DNA from: Holacanthus passer
Taxonomy: Eukaryota > Chordata > Actinopteri > Pomacanthidae
Assembly (NCBI GenBank): GCA_025331565.1
Contig: JAFREQ010000104.1
Coordinates: 930,001 to 994,000, forward strand
Direction of reading: 5' to 3'
DNA: 64,000 nucleotides
The notes beneath the pieces were generated by a model, which saw only the letters and a program-made list of their open reading frames with translations, was not told the DNA's origin and ran no database searches. Shown here in pieces: positions 1-14,463 of the stretch (position 1 is the stretch's first letter; each line of letters opens with the position of its first letter). Both the position numbers and the translations under genes were made by a program.

Positions 1-1029
1 ACTAAATTATTCTCTAGAAAACTTCTATTTGCTCATACTCAAGGTGGTGGTGAAAAGATAAACTAGATGGTAGATTACTGATGTATGCTCTTCAAAGTAT
101 CGGCATGTCTGCAGTGCAACCCCCTACACACCCCCAAAACACATGCCTGCACTACACACAAAAACACACACACATAAATACACAAACACAAAGATGTCCC
201 TCCCCACTGTAAACACAAACACAGCTTGGTCATGATATCACAACAAGACGGCCATCCTGGGAATTAGGACTGCTCTTTTTTCTCCTGGACAACCTCTCCG
301 CCCCCTCTCAAGGAGTAATGACATGGCCCTCTGCCCTGGGACATACATCACATTAGCAGGCTGTCACACAAAGAACACCGTGTCCAGGTTAATGCCAGGT
401 TTACGTTTCACTGGGAACATTTCACACATTTTCACTGTTAAAACTATGGGGAATATGAGAAGCATTTTCAAAGTCAAGTATAGCCATTTCAGTGAGAGAG
501 AGGAAATTTGAAACCTGTGCTTTGTTGTAATGTTTACCCTGATAACAAGTTTTTGTAGTTTGGAAGGAATCATTTTTAAATAATTTTACATAAAAGACAA
601 CTTTTAAGTTAACCTCAATGTGCATGAGAAAAATATAAAGGGTATTATAATATATAGATTACACACAAACTTTCAATAATTATTTACTTATTTGGAAAGT
701 GCTGACAGGAAAGATGTATAGTAACCTCTACTGAATTCAATCGCTGCTATCTAACCAGTGTTGACAGAACCACATGCCATGGCGTCAGGAAACGATACCA
801 CCCTGTCCTTCAGGTTTCGCTGGCAGATAGAGAGCTCATTATTAGCCTTTGGCTGTATCATTCGAGCCTGAGGCAAACAGACAAGGCTGTGCATGATTCG
901 CATTAATGTCAGGGAGTGGTGTCTCACCGAGGAAGAGATAACAGACACACTCACTGAATGTAATGCAGTAGAGAAGGTTTCTGCAGCCAAATTAATCTAT
1001 GGGATTCTTTGTTTTGCTCCATGAGGACT

Positions 1030-1250
1030 TTTTTCCCTCCTCTTTTCTCCATCCTTCTCTTACTCCGTGCAATTTCCTGCAGCCCTTCTTTCCCTCTCTT
1101 TCTCTAACCCACTCTCGAGGTGTCAGGTTTCTACAGCTGGTTCACATTAGCGCCCCCATCTCACGCACACTCCTCCCTCTCTCTCTTTCTCTCTCTCTGC
1201 ATCCCTTCTCTCCTTCGTTCTCTCCCTCCTCCTCCTCTACCTCATGCTGA
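1030..1250. repeat. Pyrimidine-rich (CT) low-complexity tract
   Basis: Almost continuous C/T on the plus strand, with CTCTCTCTCTTTCTCTCTCT around 1178-1197. Such polypurine-polypyrimidine DNA can adopt triplex structure. Open frames over it are compositional. Confidence 0.7.
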
Positions 1251-3889
1251 CCTCTTGCCTGTCCTGGCTGGCCGTGGGGGCTTGAGTGAGCAGAGAGGGG
1301 CGGGTTGATTCTCACTCACTCATGTAATGTCTCCCACCTCCTTCATTTCTAATTCCTATGTTCCAAGCTTTCCTACTCTCTCATTCACCTCCCATCCAAG
1401 ATCCCCAATTCCCTTTTTCTTTTGTGCTATTACTTTCCTCCTACCTCTCCAAAACTACAACTCCCCCGCCACCTCCTCCTCCAGCCACTGTTCTAGTCTC
1501 AGCAACGCTTAATAACTCCATCATGCTCTCCCCCTGCGGCCATCACAGAGAAACAGTGTGAGAGAGAAAGAAGGAGAGCATAAACCAGCTCACATTTCAA
1601 TCCCCGGATCATTCCCCAGCTTGGCTCGAGCATAGGTGGCCTATTCACTGTACTGTAGTCCTGTGTGTGCATGCATGAGCGTCACAAGTCAAGTGCAGAA
1701 CATGTTATTGGCTATGTTGTTAGTTTGGCAATGGAGGTAAATCAGGAACTAAGGATTCTTCAGATTACCATAGAAATCAAAGTTGCAAGATGCCTGATAG
1801 ATATTTTCAAGAAAAGAGAGTGTAGTTCGTTTTAAAGAGAGACCTGCTGCCATTCAGTCTGTGCCTGCAACTCTTATCAGACTCAAAAGTTGAGAGAAAT
1901 AGTGATTCAGATCACAGGGCAGGACGTTTTAAAACTGTAATCTATTATATGGTTGAAAGCGTTGTCTCGATGATATACATGACGGTATTGCAAAGTATGC
2001 AAAATCATACATAGAATACCCAAACTGATGTGAACGATGTCAGTCATACAGGAGACCAAACTCTTCATATGTGTAAATCAAACACTTTCATCAGGTATTG
2101 TACCACCTGGATGATTGAAATGCACTTTCACAGTCATACCAGGCCCAGATGTGACACAAACAGGGACCCTCTAAACCTCCAAGGTAAGTGGTGGAACCTG
2201 ATTGAAGAAATAACAAGACTTCAACTCAGGAAAGTCTGCACTGAATGCTTTGGCACCATTTCTGTGCAGGCAGTCCAGTCAATTGCTGCTACTACTACTG
2301 TAGATTAAAAAGGCAGGAGATTCAGTTGATTTACAGAGGCATTGAAATTACAGCTGGCCTGGACCTCAGAGCAAGATTCAATTCATATCTCCAGAGGGAC
2401 AAATACTGAACTAAAGTGAAAAGGTAAAGGAGAGAAGAAAGTAATGCATTTGTGGGCAAATGACTTGTGCTTTCTACTTCCTTTAAACTACAGTCTACCA
2501 TTTAGGCCCATACATCACCAAATGCTACAGAGAAGACGAGGACTGTTCCACATTGGAAAATTAAAATGTACCTAAACTTAGATGTAAGGTTCAACTATGG
2601 ATTCTTTTTCTGGGTGGGTGGGGGATGGGGGGTGGAAACTATGAATATATTGCTTAAATTATTTTTAGTAGCAATGTAGTTTTAATGGGTTGGGGGGGAT
2701 TGCCCACTTGCTCACTTCTTAGCATATTTTTTTCTCATTTACACAGAGGAGGGCAGAGGCACAGAAGAGGTGGGCAGAGGGAGGTGTGAGTAATGTCAAA
2801 GTTAGAAAGAAAGACATAAAAGAGAAAAAAAGGAAGGCGGATAAAGTGAAGAGAGTGCAATGAGGTGGAAGTAAAAGCAAGAAATGTAATGTAAGAGTAA
2901 GACATACAGAGAGAAAAGGAAGCCAAGCAGTCAGACTGAAAAGCATCAGCGTAGACTGAATAAAGGAGTGCAGAGCAGGGTGGAGTAGGGACATGTGGTA
3001 AAATCTCAGACTGCGTCTAAAAACATGTTCAAAAAGACTCATCTGGGTGGCTGTGGTACACAGCACAGGACCCATTTTCTCTCTGAGCACTCCATCTGCC
3101 TGTCTCTCTATGTTGTTCTGTCATTATCCTGTTTCTGTGGTTGTTTAAATTGAAGTCTCCAACAAAAGTTCTGCTAGCTTATAAAAGGTCCATATCTCGG
3201 TCTACGCTATGCATAGTCTACCACTGACTGATTTAGAAATTTAACACAAAAAAAATATATGGTGCACGCTCTCTACTTAAGGTCATTTAATAACTGAATT
3301 GCTAATGTTTCCCAAATTTATAGCCACAGCCCACCCAAGAAGATTTGCTCCCAGCTAATTGTTTTTTCCTCTTTTGCATTTATTATGTCTGTATTTCAAA
3401 AGTCTGCTTGGAACTTCCCACTGGTACATGACTGAGAGGGAAATTAAAGAAGAAGGTACTTTTGTGTTTCTTTGATGTATTTCATTGATGTTCGTCTCTT
3501 GATGAGTGAATAACAACTAAAAGTTAAGTCAGGCTGAGTGAAGATGCACCAAAACTCTAGTCAGAGCCTTTAGATCAAAGTGCATGTGCAGACAATGTGT
3601 GACCTTTTTGACAAAACTGAGGTACTTTTGAACCAACACTGTCATCATCAATGTGTGACAGGGAACCACTTGTCACCTTACTGTATGTGGGTTTATGGTC
3701 TGGTTGCTACATTCCCCACTGTTTTGTAAGGCTTCCTCTTTCAGGTTTGAATCTCCAGATCTCAAAGTAGCCTGGTATGCTTCTGCATGTTTGTGAGTTT
3801 TACCCTTTGTTTACTGCATCTTCAATTATGGTGATCCAACTGGCCTTAGATGGCAATCTAGTGAGCTGGCACTAGTCCAGAAAGGATCA

Positions 3890-4195
3890 TTCAATTAGTC
3901 AATTGACAGAAAATGAACTGACAGCAACTTTAGTATGTGATTAATCTTTTAAGATGTTTATCAAGCAAAAATGCAAGACATTTGCTGATGTCAGTTTCTC
4001 AAATGTGAGGATTCGCTGCTTTTCAGTTATTTACTGTAAATTAAATATCCTTGGGTTTTGGGCTGTCAGTCGAACACAACAAGCAATCTGAAGTCACTTC
4101 AGGCTCTGGGAAATAGTGATGACCATTTTTCAGAAATTAAACATTTACAAACAAACAATTGGTTAATAATACAAATAATGCTTAGTTGCAGCCAC
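3890..4195 (+). repeat. Teleost interspersed repeat, near full-length copy
   Basis: The copy begins CAATTAGTCAATTGACAGAA and ends TTAGTTGCAGCC. Internal landmarks are TCAAGCAAAAATGC, TTCTCAAATGTGAGGATT and AACAAGCAATCTGAAG. I recognise these as a very common teleost family. Related copies occur at four other places in the window. It has no coding capacity. Confidence 0.7.
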
Positions 4196-5689
4196 GGTTG
4201 CCACTGTTGAACATTCTGCTTGTCTCATTATTTTAAGTAAACTCAAAGGACACACAGAACTGCATCTCTACCTTAAAAAAATTAAACCTAAAATATTCAC
4301 TGAACTTCAGACCTCTCCGTGCCACCATGTGAACTTGCTCTAGGCTGAAGGTGCCCCTGACTCACCAGAGACACACACAGAGACAGAACACATACACAAA
4401 CATAAACACAAAGAAACTCTTATCATTGTGGTTCCAGCCTCAACCACATCTACAGTGCTATTAGCTGGGCTGTGGGAAGTAGATAGGTCTTTGTAGAGTA
4501 TGAGTGGGAAATCACTGCCGTGGGTTCCAATCTACTGCTCTAGGGTTTGTTGACTTTAGGTTAGATCATATGCCTACCCCAGTTAAAATTTATGTGAGAG
4601 TGTGTGCCTGAGAGAGTGGGTGTCTGCAGTGGACGAGTGGAGGTGTGGCTGGGCTTAACCATTTTTTCCACATCTTTCTCCTTTGTCTGTTTCCTCCTCT
4701 GTCGTTCTACTCTGGTACCCCCTTTTCAACCTAAAGGCATGAGACTGAGAGGAGATAAGGACATAAAATCTCACCAGGGCTTTCTGTGAGGTTATGAGGT
4801 GACACAAAGTAGTTGAGACTGACAGCCAGAGCAAAAGATCATCAACAAAGCTTTACAAACACACAGATATGAATGGGAGATGCAACAGGTATGGGTATAA
4901 TAAAGGCAAAAGGGTGCAGATCTCAACAATAATGGGGTTTTGGGAGCAGGATTAAGAAGCCTGGTGAGTTGTGTCCAAAGGCATCTAAAACCCTGAAGCA
5001 GAGGGAGTGACCAAGGCATGGATGGATGAGTGACAGTTTGATGAAGGAGGCGTAGCAAGAGGGAAATTACACTCCTCTCTCTGCTCCGCTTCTCCCTTGT
5101 CTCCCTCCCCCCCTCGCTGCTCTCTCATCATTAGTAAGGAGTTTTGCTCCGAGGTATTCCTCCTCAAATTACCTGAAAAAAGACATCCTCTTTACTTTTG
5201 GCCCTTTCTCTTACTCTGTCTGCCCCGCAGGCAAATTCTACCTGTCAGATCAAACAGGCAGCAGGTCTGCACAACACAGTAACTCTGTCCCCTCACTTTC
5301 AAGAAAAGCTTTATTTAATAAATATAAAAAGGCATGACAGTGACCGCAAGAGAAAAAGAGAGTGAGAAAAAAAGAGGCATTGTTGGGGAGGGAGAGTTTA
5401 TCAGTTTGCACCATGGCCCAACAGCAGACAAAGAGATCTTGTTCTGGGGGAAAATGGGGTTTGGAGAACATAATGTGTGTAGCCTCACTCTAGCTTGGAC
5501 TGCTCAGGTATTAACTCAGTGAGTCAGACTCCAAGTTAGTGTCAAGAATCCTCTGTGGCTCACAAACAAGAGCGTTGTTTCTGTGGTGTTATCCGATACC
5601 TCATGAGAAAGTATTTATGACTCCCATCAGTAATGATGTCAGTTACAAACACCTACTAAATCAAGCTGCAAATTGTGATGAGCGTTTTT

Positions 5690-5775
5690 CACAATTTTGT
5701 GACGTTTTATAGAACAATAAACAATTAATCGTTTAGATTAATCGATGATGAAAATAATGGTTAGTTACAACCCTA
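5690..5775 (+). repeat. Right-end fragment of the same teleost repeat
   Basis: It shares the terminal part: TTTATAGAACAATAAACAATT, ATTAATCGATGATGAAAATA and GTTAGTTACAACCCT. Only the last quarter of the element remains. Confidence 0.6.
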
Positions 5776-8702
5776 CTTCCACTAGGAACATGCACAAATA
5801 CACACTGAGACACACTCACAATACACACCTTTTTTCACACCCAAGGCTGATGGCTTGCAGTGTCACCGGTTAGACGACTTCTATGCTCCCTGCCCTGCTA
5901 GTCAGATAGATAACCTCTCCCATGCAATTTAATTCTCTTTCACAACATTTTTTGTGTCCTATGCTTCTGATGAACCAACAAATTGAAGGAATTTTCAAAT
6001 GTTTTTTATGTAGATGTCATTGTCTTAGTCTATGCTACTGGGATTGCATGCAAGCACACACCTGTTAAAAGTTTTCTTTTCTCTTTTCCGCTTTTCTTTT
6101 CTGTCTCTCTTAAATGAAAAAGTACCAGAGCAAAGTGAAAAAAGTCTCAAAGCAGAAGGAAAGGGGAATCACAGGGGGTAAAAAAAGAAACATACATATG
6201 AGTAGAGTAGTACTATGTTTTCCAGAGTTTCCAGGGTGTGTGGGAACTCTGCAGAAGAGGCACCAGAGGCAAGTTGATGAATGACAACATGCACAGAGGC
6301 TCACTTTGTTGCCAATGAAAACACGACCATGTCTCCACTTTGGATCTGTTTCATTATAGATATGAAACACCAACAATATTGTCCACACCTGTAAAAATGT
6401 ATGAACATCATTTTCCTGTTATTACATAAACTAAAAAAAGCTAATAACATGATGACATTGCTCTTGCTTCCCACTGTCAGCATTAAAAAAAGAGGTTGGC
6501 TAATGGTAAATTAGGAGTGCTTTCAAATGTTTTGTCAAATAGCAGTAACAGTTGTCAGCTCTTACTGATGTAAGCCTGTCATATTAATTGTCTGTTTAAT
6601 TATTGTACTCCCAGCCTGACCCCAGACGTGATCCATGTGACATAATTAGGCTGGTCCGAGCGGCCAAAGTGGCTGTTTACTTACAACAGGTTGCCTTTAA
6701 TACACTGACACACATAATTCAATTTTTACACAATGACTCTTTTGACCAGTAGCACAGTACAGACGGGACCAGACAGAGGCAAGTGTGTCTATTTGTGTGT
6801 ATGAGAGTGAGCGTGTGTAGTTTGTGAGTAGTATGTTTGTTTGTGGACAGCAGAAAAAAAAATTGACTGGCTTGTTAATCAGTCTAACAGTGGGCCTGCA
6901 CTCTGTCAGCTGACTCTTCTAAAAGTGAGAGACTGCTCTCTGTGTGTCTTCAGGGCAAGAGGTCTTTCCTTTATCAACATCATCATTTAATTCTGTGAAA
7001 AAGCACTGACTTAATGGTCATGAATGGAGACAGCTTGGCTGAGCAAGAGCGAGACCAAATACAAGAGAACTATAGCCCCAGACTTTCCAAAAATGAAAAA
7101 TGACTAGTTTCTTTGTACAAAAACTAAACACAAAATTATTATTATGTGGCATATTATTATTTATAATTACTATTCAATTGTAGCAAAGATAATAAAAACA
7201 ACATAAAAAACAAATGTTTTTTTAGGTTTTTATGTTAAACTGCGGCAAAGAGAAATGCCAGTAAGTATTGCATGAAGCCCTGTTCTACTAGTACTGTATG
7301 CCTGTCTACCCATATTAAGAACACAGCTCTGAAGTTGGGTGTGTATTTTTTTGATCGGGGCCTGTTTGGAAAATCATTTAACCAAGACAATCCAATTGAG
7401 TTTCATCCACCTGAAACATATCCAAAATTAAAAGCTGCCTATCCCAAGCTGTCTTTGAAAAGGTCATCCTTGTCTATGTTTCATCACGACTTTATTACTC
7501 GCCTAACCTGACAGCCATCAACCACACCACACTCGATCATAATGCAGCTGCCAAACTGAACTAACTACATAAAACAAGAACACATCACATCCATCCTGGT
7601 GTGACTTCACTGATTTTCTGCGTGCTTAAGAATTGACTTCCTCGGTCTACAGTGATACAACTGTTGACTGATAAAAAAAAAAAACATTGCTCACACATAC
7701 TACACACAGACACTGACAATGAGCCCCATTGCACATACAGTACAATATCTCTGTGACCTTCAATTAGACAGAGGGAATGTCAAACACTGATTAAGGAATG
7801 TTGCTTTCTCCGTCCCTTTTTACAGAAGTAGCAGAGTGTTGAAATTCCAAAAGCTCTGGGAACAGACACACAGTGTTATTCACATCATATTTGGTGAAAT
7901 ATGATGAGGTTCATGAACCAGCCATGGTGTGTTTTCACTGGGAATTTGGCTCGGGAGTGGCAATGCAATTATAAAGATAGCTCAGTGTTAATTACAAACT
8001 AGGCTAAGCTGTCAGAAAGTGGAAAGCATAGATCAAACAGGCCACAACTCCCCTTTACACTACAGCACTTTTCCTCAATGGTCTGATTGCACCACCGGTA
8101 GTAGAACAGACTCACTTGCAGGTTATTTCAAGTTTCCACAACAACATGGCATGTGCCCAGAAACAAAAGGCTACACTAACATGTGTGGTAAGAGTGATTA
8201 GCCTACTTGTCATTTTGATTCAATCAGCCAAGATTCAGATTGTTTTTTTCTCATCAATTACACTCAATAGGTTACTTTCTCAAGTAATAAAAATGTCTCG
8301 TCATTGTCTTGACATCCCCCAGCAACAACAAATCAGTGGTAGAATATGTTGGCAGCACTTACAGCTATCAATTCCATAGCAGCAAGAGAGTAAGTAACAA
8401 AACCCCCAAATGTCCTGAATAACATCTTGGAGGTGGAAATGTGTGTATTGGTATTGTTCCCAGTACTGGTGTACTTTGTCAGACAGAGCAGCCTTTTATT
8501 CCCTCTTCCGTGCCTGAGCAAAACCTCATGGTCCCGTGGACAGGCTGGGATTGATCTAAAAACCCTATTTCTGTACTGGCTTTTACATCCAACAAATCCC
8601 TTATGAAGGGCTTCTATTGCTTTCTAATTGTGTTGTTGTGACAGCATGAGTTAAAATGAAAAGCCTGTGTGTTTGGTCACAGGCCCGGCAAGTCAACCTT
8701 AC

Positions 8703-8784
8703 CTGCAGTATTCGGTGCCATTGTTAAAGGTCAGACACGTAGCGTTGTTAACACAAGGCGCCTTATCATCCATACACTGCAGAG
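8703..8784 (-). CDS. notch2: notch2 coding exon 2 (first EGF repeat)
   Basis: The exon is 82 bp with acceptor TTGCAG and donor GTAAGG. Four cysteines fit the first part of an EGF module, and the rest of the repeat is expected in exon 3. The phase joins exactly to exon 1. Intron 1 is therefore about 11.4 kb. Confidence 0.87.
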
Positions 8785-11700
8785 CTGCAAGAGACCAGAG
8801 ACAAGTTAGAGAGTGGACAAGGACATCAGAGAGGCACTTCATCTGTTAAATGTTCAGTCAAAATATTGGCAATATTTTAAGTGTGACCATTTCATTCCAT
8901 TTGTCATACCATACCACATGTGAGGTGTGTGAAGACAACCTTGATAGCTTACGACGATACGAAGTTGTAGAAGTTTCACAAATGTCAGTTTCCTCATTAA
9001 AATTCACAGATTTGTATATTGTGAAAATGACTCCTAGTAAGTTATCCATTCTACAGTTATCTACCTGGTTTAACGGTACACAGTGTCCATCATGTCTTGT
9101 TCTTGACTTACTGTGTCTCCCATAATGTGCTGAAAAATAAAAATGCTATTTTTATTTATATCAAAGAAATAATCTGCTTAAATTACAAGAAAGTTCCTCA
9201 CAAGCTGGGTAACTCTAGACTTGCCTACAGTGTTTAATTGATGCTGAATTTCAAAGTTGGCACTGTTCAAAACTTGTTCAGGGTTTCCCCTGGAAAATTG
9301 GTTAGCAGAGGTGGCAAGGTCCCCCTCATGGACACTCCCCTAGCCCTCTGAGGGAAACTCTCCACATAGTCTACAAGTTTCTCCTCCTTCGTCTCATCCT
9401 TAGAGATTTATCGCAGAAGGCTCGCCACCTATCTAGCCCATGAAAAGCCAGCAAGAATCAGCCAGTGGTCAAAGGCCTGCCGGATGAGCTGCCAGACAGA
9501 AACGAGCCTCGACGAAGACAACAAAGCCCAACTATCACCCTACCAATGAAACACTTATAACCAGACACATCAGCTTTTGTGTGGTCTTCGAGCTGCCAGA
9601 GATACATGGCTCAAGTGGTCTTCACGCACACCATGCCAGCCCAACATGCCAAACAACAGTGTGGTGTTCTCAGCCGTTATTTATGTCAAATGAAAGACCC
9701 CACTGTTAAGTATGAGTGATTAATTAAGTAAAACTGTTATAAATCATTAGCAGTGGTTGTACAAATGTTGCTATGCTAACATTTTACTTAATTCAGAGGC
9801 TCATGGGTTGAAGTGGTTATGTGATGCATCTCTCATTCTGTAGAACAGAGCTCTTTTTACAAAATTGAGGGTAGGTCAGCTGATTTCAAAGAAACGCCAA
9901 CAATGTCTTCACAAAACAGTCATTGCATTACAGGAAGTGTGCTCAGAAATGGTGTTACTTCCTGCACCCAGGTTAATCACTGTGTCACACAAGTGGAGGA
10001 GTCCTTGTAAAGACACTTTTAACTTTTAATAAGCTTACTTGATATCAGTTTGCAGTGTTAAAAGTTGGACACTGACAGTTCAGTGCCTGGTCTCTGAACT
10101 GGTCTGGTCAGAGAGCAGAGGCAGACTAATGTCCTAGAGCCAAGCTGACAGACATAGTTCATTAGACATGGGGATACCATACATAAACCACTGTGAAATT
10201 CATAATCCCAACAAGCACGCACACAAGCATGCCTCCATGTGCACAATTGTACAGACACCCACTGAAATAAAGTATGAGTTGATATCAGACTACAGCTGCA
10301 GTACAAGAGACCACAGAAAATACGGTGCTATTTTGGGACTATTTCTGTACTGAGCAGATGTAAAGTACGCACACAAGTCACAAAAATCATGCTCATATAA
10401 TAACACAGCAGAGATAGCAGAAAATTGAGACATACAGTATGTGGTGAGATCTGTGAGTGACTGGAACTTTCACTATTGGTTTAAATCATATTTAAGCTGA
10501 AATTTAATGCAAACTCATGTTTAAACTGATTTGACTAACTGACCAATCTGACATCAAATATGACTGTTGGACAGTAAATCTGGGCAATACACCATAAGGT
10601 ATGGTATGTGTGGCTCAGATACCAGTCCATGTAGCTAGCAGACAAAAAAAAAAAAATCAGCAAAAAGAGTAATGCTGAGGGGGAGGAGGAAGGGAGAACT
10701 GAGAAGACCAGTGTATAAGGGAGAAGGAGTGAAAGAATGGAGCAAGAGAGCAGAGACAGGAAAAAGCTGCGCTCATCCCCCGACTGGTTTGACGAGCTTC
10801 CCATGCACTGTGTTGCAACGCCAGACGCAATGATCTTACCAGATTTGGGACAGTCTGCCTCCTATTACACCATTTTAACACACATACACAGACACTCACA
10901 TACACACAAACACGCACAAAAAAACAATTACCCCGTTTGGAAAAGGTTTCAGCAATCCATCTCTATAAGGTCAAACAAATTTCACAAAGTTCACACACAC
11001 TCAAATGACCGACCAGTGTACTGTGATCCAAACTTCATATCACCACCATTGTATCCTCTCTACCTGGTTGTTCTCACACTTCACTATCAATGAATCATGG
11101 ACAGGAAAATTTCCCAGGAATGAGAGCCTTGATAAGACCCAATCGACAAAGTCAACAGTGAAACTACGGGCAGATGGTGTGAGCTGAGAAGAAACACACA
11201 GTTACCTGATTCAATTATCATCATTATTTGAACTCTTCCTGATCAGAAGTTCACATTCCTTTTCTCACTCACTACCACTTGTGTGTATGTGTTGTGTTTG
11301 TGTGTGTGCATCTGCAGGTTATGGGGGGAGAGGAGAACAAAAAGGGGAGATTAACAGTGCCTTGCAGCATGGTGGGACTGTGAGAAGAGCGTGTGTGATC
11401 CCTGCTGATGAAAGCTGTAACTATTAAGATGACATTATGCAGTAAGTGAAAACAGAGCACAGTAGCATTAGGTATGTTTCCATCCATCAGTTTTCCACAA
11501 AAGGAAAATAATGTAAAAAAAAAAAAAAGAGCAGATATGATAAAGCCTATTGGATAGATAGATTCAGACAGGTCAAACTAAAATCACATTTAGTTGTCCT
11601 TTTTTGCAGTCAAAAATAATGTCAATGTGTTTAATAAATGTATTGTATGCATTGTATATATTATAGACAGCATGTTGTTAGTGGTATTGAAGAGTGAGGA

Positions 11701-14432
11701 CCACACCGGCATTTAACCAGGCCGAAGTGACATTTGCAGGTACGTTTACATGATGTTTAATGTGCTGCAGCTGAGCAGCTGATTAAACACCTAGCCTGCA
11801 AACTAACATTAGCAGTGCAGTTTTCCCCTGTGAACTTTTGTTTGGTGCTCGTTCAAGAAGCTAAGGTGCGAGGCAAGATGTGTGTTCATGTTTGTAAGTT
11901 AGATAAGAGGGAGACGCTGACGTTACCACATTATGCAAGATTTAATTGGCTGTATTGAAATAAGGTCTCTATCTGCGTAGAGTGATACTTGTTTAAAACT
12001 GGGGGGGGACATCATAAAACCAAAAATATAAAACATAAGATTCACAGACCAGATAAAGAAAGAAATGCCATTTATTTTTAGCTTTAGACTTTAATTATCA
12101 TGCATTCACTTCACCAGAAATCCCCATAATAAGGATATAAAGAGCATAGTCTATACTTAATACAAAGTCACCAGTGTGATTCCAGGCGAGAGCCCTTATT
12201 GCAGCCCACTCTCTATCATCACACTGGCTGACAATATCACTACAGCATGTGGATCAGAAAAGACTTTTTAAGCGTGCGTAGATAGGATGCAGAAGTGAAA
12301 TGCCATGATAGCATTGTGAGATACTTTTGAGAATTTTACGTACTGAGAAATGGCAAGCGGTCATCATTTGTGACACAGCTGGCTTACGTCATCATCATCA
12401 ATGTAACTGAGGATGACCCCAGTTAGTCTGTCAAAGTTTGAAAGCAGATTGCCTCATCTAAATGCACTGAATGTTCCCAGAGAGTGTCTTGCAGTGCAGA
12501 AACCTGGAAGCCCCCAAAGGTTGCATCTGTGTTTCTTTTGATTATTCAGATAGTCAGATTTCACTTATCACGTGACGATGGCAGAGGATTTGGTGTCAAA
12601 GCTAAAAAGGAGCTGGTTAGGGCGCTGAGAAGTTGGAGATATAGCCTGTTGCCTGGAGCATCTTACAGCTCACTGTGGCTGCTCCTTCTTGTTCCATTAC
12701 TTCCTGCATAAATTCAACCTGACCACATTTTCGATGAACCATGATGGCAAGTGCCTAACTCACTGTCAAACACATTGCATTTCCTGTGACTACTTCGTAG
12801 TGGAAGTCAAAGGGAAAGTCGCCAGTTAAATACTATTAATGTGAAGCTGCAGCAGTCAAAAATGTTGTAACTTAGAACAGCACTGTACAGATCTTGAGCA
12901 TCATAAACGAATATCTTTTCTTGTAAAATGTCTTGTGGCATCCCTAGTGCTGATTAGCAAATGTTAGCATGCTAATATGCGAAAACTAAGATGGTTAACA
13001 TTATACCTGCGAAACATTAACATGCTAACATGATCATGTTAGCAGGCAGACTCAAAGCACTGCTATTTCTGAGTACAGCTTCACAGAGCCTCAGAGCAGA
13101 GTCTTCAAAACAACTCTTGTGCATAATCAGAGGCTCATTTGCTTTTCTCTCCATTTAACTTTTCATTTTCTATTACTAGAAGCATTTACTGAGCTGTCCC
13201 CGCTGCAAGTGGACCTTGGTTTTTGTAAACTGTGGTGAACAGCAACCACAACTACTTTTGGATGCATGGCGACACAAATTCCATGTTAAAACAAGTTTCA
13301 ACCAATTTCCTCTTTTAAATCTGGGTATTTTTCTGTGAGAATCTGTACAAACTGAAAACTGAGCCGTGAAAAATAACGTCTAAGTACAGAGGGGGCAGAA
13401 ATCACAGCCCTTAATGGCGTAGACAGAAATAAAAAAAAGAAAGCCGCAGCCGGGTTGTTGTGCTCGGCTAGCATTACGCTGGTTCCTCCCTCGGCACTCG
13501 TCACTGCTTTGTCACTGACACCACATCGGGTCCCTCGAGGGATCCAGCCATATCATGAGAAGAAAAAAGGCTGTCAAAGAGTCAGAGAGAGGGGGAGAGA
13601 TAGATGGGCTTTGAGCTAATAGCCGAGGATTGAGATGGGGGAAGTAATTACGAAACTACAGACAAAGACTGCACACGAATGGGTGTCCCTGAGCCCTGGC
13701 ACACATCCATATAGCGGAGGGCAGGAAGTTGTTCGCGCTGAGTGAGGAAGTAACCCCATTTCCTGGAATTGCTGTACAAGCCTCTATATCCAGCAGGCCA
13801 AACAGTCGTCATGGTAACTTGCAATAAAATACCCTTAGCTCAGCATGGAAGGAGGGAGACGAGGCTCAAACTAAACACTGTTGCCCTGAGGGAAGCTTTA
13901 CTGGCCCACACAAACAGCAGAGGAACCAAGCAGACAAACCAAGCAGGGGCTTTCAGGCTTCAGTCTCGCAGGTTGGCTTCAGTTTAGAGGGTGGTGACAT
14001 ACTGTAAGACACAGATCCGAGCCAGAAGAAACAGCAAAAGCATGTGATTACCAGGGATGTCTGAAGCCCATCTCCTGGATCTTTATCAGTACAGATCAGG
14101 GCATTTAAAATGAAACAGTATTGGCATTATAAAACCTGAGTCATTTCCAATCCTTTTATGTCCTTGAATGTAAGCCATTACACTCCAGGTACACCAGCAC
14201 CCCACTGCCTGATGTTACAACACTAAAATCTCCTGAACCTATGACAAAGTTGCACGAGTGGACCACAGATTAGCACAGAAGATATAAAGTTACCAGTAGT
14301 TTCGACTGATAAAAATGAGATGACAAAAATCTCGATTGGGACAGGCCCAGTAATTACCCAGCCAACCTCCCAACTGAGACGGTCGCCTTGCTTTTGTAAT
14401 TACTTGGAAAAGTTGGGAGAGTCTCATCGAAG

Positions 14433-14463
<31 letters not shown>

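Larger units (their letters stand above)
1..8702 (-). other. notch2: notch2 intron 2 (partial), non-coding
   Basis: No exon with EGF-type cysteine spacing was found on the minus strand, so this is read as intron 2 running off the left edge. It holds a pyrimidine-rich tract near 1030-1250, a purine-rich stretch near 2750-2960, a near full-length interspersed repeat at 3890-4195, and a right-end fragment of the same family at 5690-5775. I see no gene of its own. Confidence 0.6.

Noticed and set aside
3742..3765. tRNA-like T-arm string (GGTTTGAATCTCC)
   Set aside because: No matching acceptor stem, D arm or anticodon arm around it.
1..8702. Search for notch2 exon 3
   Set aside because: No minus-strand stretch with the EGF cysteine spacing and splice sites was found. 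It probably lies outside the window.
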